In this document: one piece after another, positions 61,483-64,000 of the stretch
How positions within the stretch are numbered: position 1 is the first letter of the stretch
How the letters are laid out: every line of letters starts with the position of its first letter
DNA from: Rhyacichthys aspro
Taxonomy: Eukaryota; Chordata; Actinopteri; Gobiiformes; Rhyacichthyidae
Direction: 5' to 3'
Assembly (NCBI GenBank): GCA_036850595.1
Contig: CM072158.1
Span: forward strand, 17,499,422-17,563,421
DNA length: 64,000 bases
Notes under the pieces: generated by a model
What the model was told of the DNA's origin: nothing
The model's database searches: none
What the model saw: only the letters and a program-made list of their open reading frames with translations
Program-made: the position numbers and the translations under genes

Positions 61483-64000
61483 GACCACCTGTCACCAAAT
61501 CATTTTATCCAATCAGAGCAAAGCCATGTTGAGTACATTAGTAACTATTAAAAGGTTGCTTTATTGTCTAATCTAAAACGCCCATGATAGCCAGTACTAT
61601 CACATGAATATAAAAAAACGCCTTAGGTTGCTCTTTAAGTTTGCTTTGACTGTGCAGACTTGTTAGAAATCCTTTGCTCCCAAACTGTACAGTCACAGAA
61701 AACAGCCACAGTCTCTAAGTATTCAGAAGACAGTTTAATTCAGAGGTTATGGTCCGCGCTTGTCAAACCAGTTCCATCAAACTAATCGTGTTGTGTCAGC
61801 GCCTCGGGACCTAACAAGTGCAGAGCGGGGGGGAGGGGCGCTAGCAGCTCATGTTTTGTGTGTGTCCGTCATACACTCATTCAAGAGCCATCCCTGGACA
61901 TCTTAAGGATTATACCGAACAACACGCGCCTCATTCTTTTGAACAAAACCAAACCACATCCACATTTTGGTCAGATCTATTCTTGATATAATATTTTAGC
62001 AGTGTTTTTTGGGTTCAGATTTGTCTTATCCTTCTGTGGGCAGGCAATAGACAGTCATTCAGTGCAGCTTTATTCTGACATGACTAGGCCAGCTTAGAAA
62101 TGCATTTGTGCAACATGTTGTTTTATGTCCGCAGCTTTGCTCACAGGCTTTTCACGTAGGATTTGTAAGCAGTGTATCTGAAAACACAACAGTAAAGCGT
62201 GATTCATAGTTTCCTTGACAGTGGTGCATTGGACATTTTGAATAGAAGAATGTATTCCTTAGCTTTACCTCGGCCTACTTTTACTTAGGTTGTGTAATGG
62301 CACATCTTTGCTTTGAACATTGCTTGGGACGTCAAAAAATAGTCTAAAATACTGAAAAATAGCTCATTAGAGATGATTTGGAACTTTATGGAGGAGGTTA
62401 ACTATTGAATGAATGCTAAAGAAGCTACACTGAGTTGTTTTTTTTGCTAAAAGCCATGACAAAATCTAAAACCTGAAGCGACTCATGTGTTTTTATCTAT
62501 ATACTGTATATCTACTGCATAACTCTACATTGATTGCTAAAGTTAGATATCAACAGTGTAGATTTCTTCTTAGATTTTTTGCATTAAACATAATCTTTTT
62601 ATTCAGCAACGCCATATGTGAAAGTAACAGCGTGACAAAAGGGGACTCAAGAAGTGGTTTGCTGTTGTGCATCGACATCTATTTTTTTCCCAAACATGGA
62701 GGTCTCCAGAGACGGTCATGACCTCTGGCACTGTGCAGTAAAATGGTTATTTAGAAACACGGATATATATGGCATGTCAAACACAAAAATCCATATTTTT
62801 TTATCATCAGCGCTGTTGAATTGTTGACTAATTGTTGCAGCCTTACTTTTTGGTCAGTTTTTTTTTTTTTTTTTTTTATCTTTATCTATCTTATCTTTTG
62901 GGGGTAAGTGGAGTCTAAGACAGGGATGGCAAAAAGAAAATCAGGTAGTGGAGCTTTAACGTTTTTAGTATTTTTCATGATAATCTATGATCAAGTTTCC
63001 AACCAATCTAACTGACCACCTTTTATAGGGTGATGGTTGTTGCATGCAATAGTGGCCATCTTCTGCTGGTCTAAACATAAGTTCAAAACGTTGTGGAGTA
63101 AATCAGCATGAAGCAGCAAGCATCCCTTGTGTCCCATTTAGGTTACAAATGTGAGACGGCACCTTTTACAAGATGCTGTCAAATAAAGACAGCGTAAAAA
63201 CATCAAACAGTGTTATGTAAATCTAGACGCCAGACAGTCAGACAGTCATGGCCTCAACCCAATCTTTAGACAGTGATGTTGGAAAGGTCAAAAGTCTAAA
63301 CAGCTTTGATTTCCAATTTCCTGCCAATAAGAATGTTCAAGAGGCCGGCCAAAACTCCAGTGTTTGAAGACAGCTACCCAAACTCAAAACAACTTTTCTT
63401 TGGGGTTTGTGAAGAATGATGTGCAAACACATTCTTCAGACAAAGAAAGAAGTAAAGAATAGAGAAGGTTGAAGGTTGGATGGACTTTGTTTTAACTCTC
63501 AGCCACAATTGTAGGGCTTGAGTCTGAAAGGAGCATAAAAAGTTCATCCTTGGTTTGGTATTGATGTAAATAGAAACAGAAAATTCTCCATTTTGCAAAA
63601 ATGGAATGAACTTTCTATATTTGAGTGGGTAAAAAGGTTCATTATTTTGTTTTGGGATTACAAAAGGTGAATCACATTGGGCAGCCTGTTAAAGTTGAAG
63701 TGTAGGGGTGACTGAGAGAGGGCGTCTTGACTTTGGTGCTTGCCTGACTTTGGGGCCTTCCAGATCAAACTGTGGTGTTGCATATGCATGTGCGTCTGGA
63801 GGCCCATATGCCTGAGCTCTGACTTTAACATTTCTAATGAGGCCTGTCTATACCGCCATGTGCAGAGGCCGGACTACACAGAGCACAATCAAACGCTGTT
63901 AAAGTGCTGTGATCACACACTCATCCAGCTCCTGGTTCGGCTTCAGGCTTGACAGAGACTACCTAAAATGTACAATTCACTATATACTAATGAATGTGCT
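61483..64000. other. Non-coding stretch at right edge
   Basis: No gene or repeat family recognised apart from a poly-T run (62859-62877) and short G-rich sequence at 61828-61842. Open frames here are short and without homology that I can name. Confidence 0.4.

Noticed and set aside
1..64000. tRNA, rRNA or other structured RNA genes
   Set aside because: No box-B-like GGTTCGAANCC with a matching cloverleaf and no rRNA-like stretch was noticed by eye.

Overview
The window looks like AT-rich, mostly non-coding chromosome from a ray-finned fish. Evidence: several DNA-transposon remnants of the kind common in teleosts (Tc1/mariner-like, hAT-like, Tigger/pogo-like), many microsatellites, long intergenic or intronic spacing, and one exon of a vertebrate nuclear-receptor gene. 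The gene is retinoic acid receptor beta (rarb), beta-2 isoform, first coding exon. From memory, zebrafish lacks rarb while several percomorphs keep it, so a percomorph-type teleost is likely. No bacterial-style genes, tRNA or rRNA were recognised, and most long open frames are chance or repeat-derived.

Layout: 1-12625 is block A, which carries the rarb beta-2 promoter (about 9904-10003), a leader with several upstream ORFs, and coding exon 10472-10628. 12626-20767 is downstream, probably intronic, sequence with a local family of diverged repeats, followed by a 100-N gap. 20868-39495 is single-copy sequence with scattered transposon remnants and no recognised exon. 39496-58744 is block B, a near-identical second copy of block A that again holds the promoter and exon (56582-56738) and stops exactly at a second 100-N gap. 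58845-64000 is unrelated non-coding sequence with a well-preserved inverted-repeat transposon.

Block B differs from A by scattered SNPs and small indels, a VNTR length change inside a hAT-like element, and a 6.56-kb insertion (41300-47863). The insertion is two tandem copies of a ~3.3-kb repeat element, each built from four ~788-bp units, with hairpin-forming termini. Directly after it lie 276 bp of homopolymer smear (47864-48139), the same length as the missing A sequence 1731-2006, which suggests a corrupted consensus.

The A/B duplication is either a real ~39.5-kb-spaced duplication giving rarb two beta-2 promoters and first exons, or, more likely, two haplotypes kept as separate contigs and scaffolded in series. 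The most biologically informative part is the promoter. It keeps the DR5 retinoic-acid response element, TATA box and CRE-like site known from mammalian RARB2 in matching spacing, and has a second intact DR5 just upstream, so the gene is expected to be auto-induced by retinoic acid. No DNA-binding-domain exon was found, so the first intron runs beyond the sequence on both copies.
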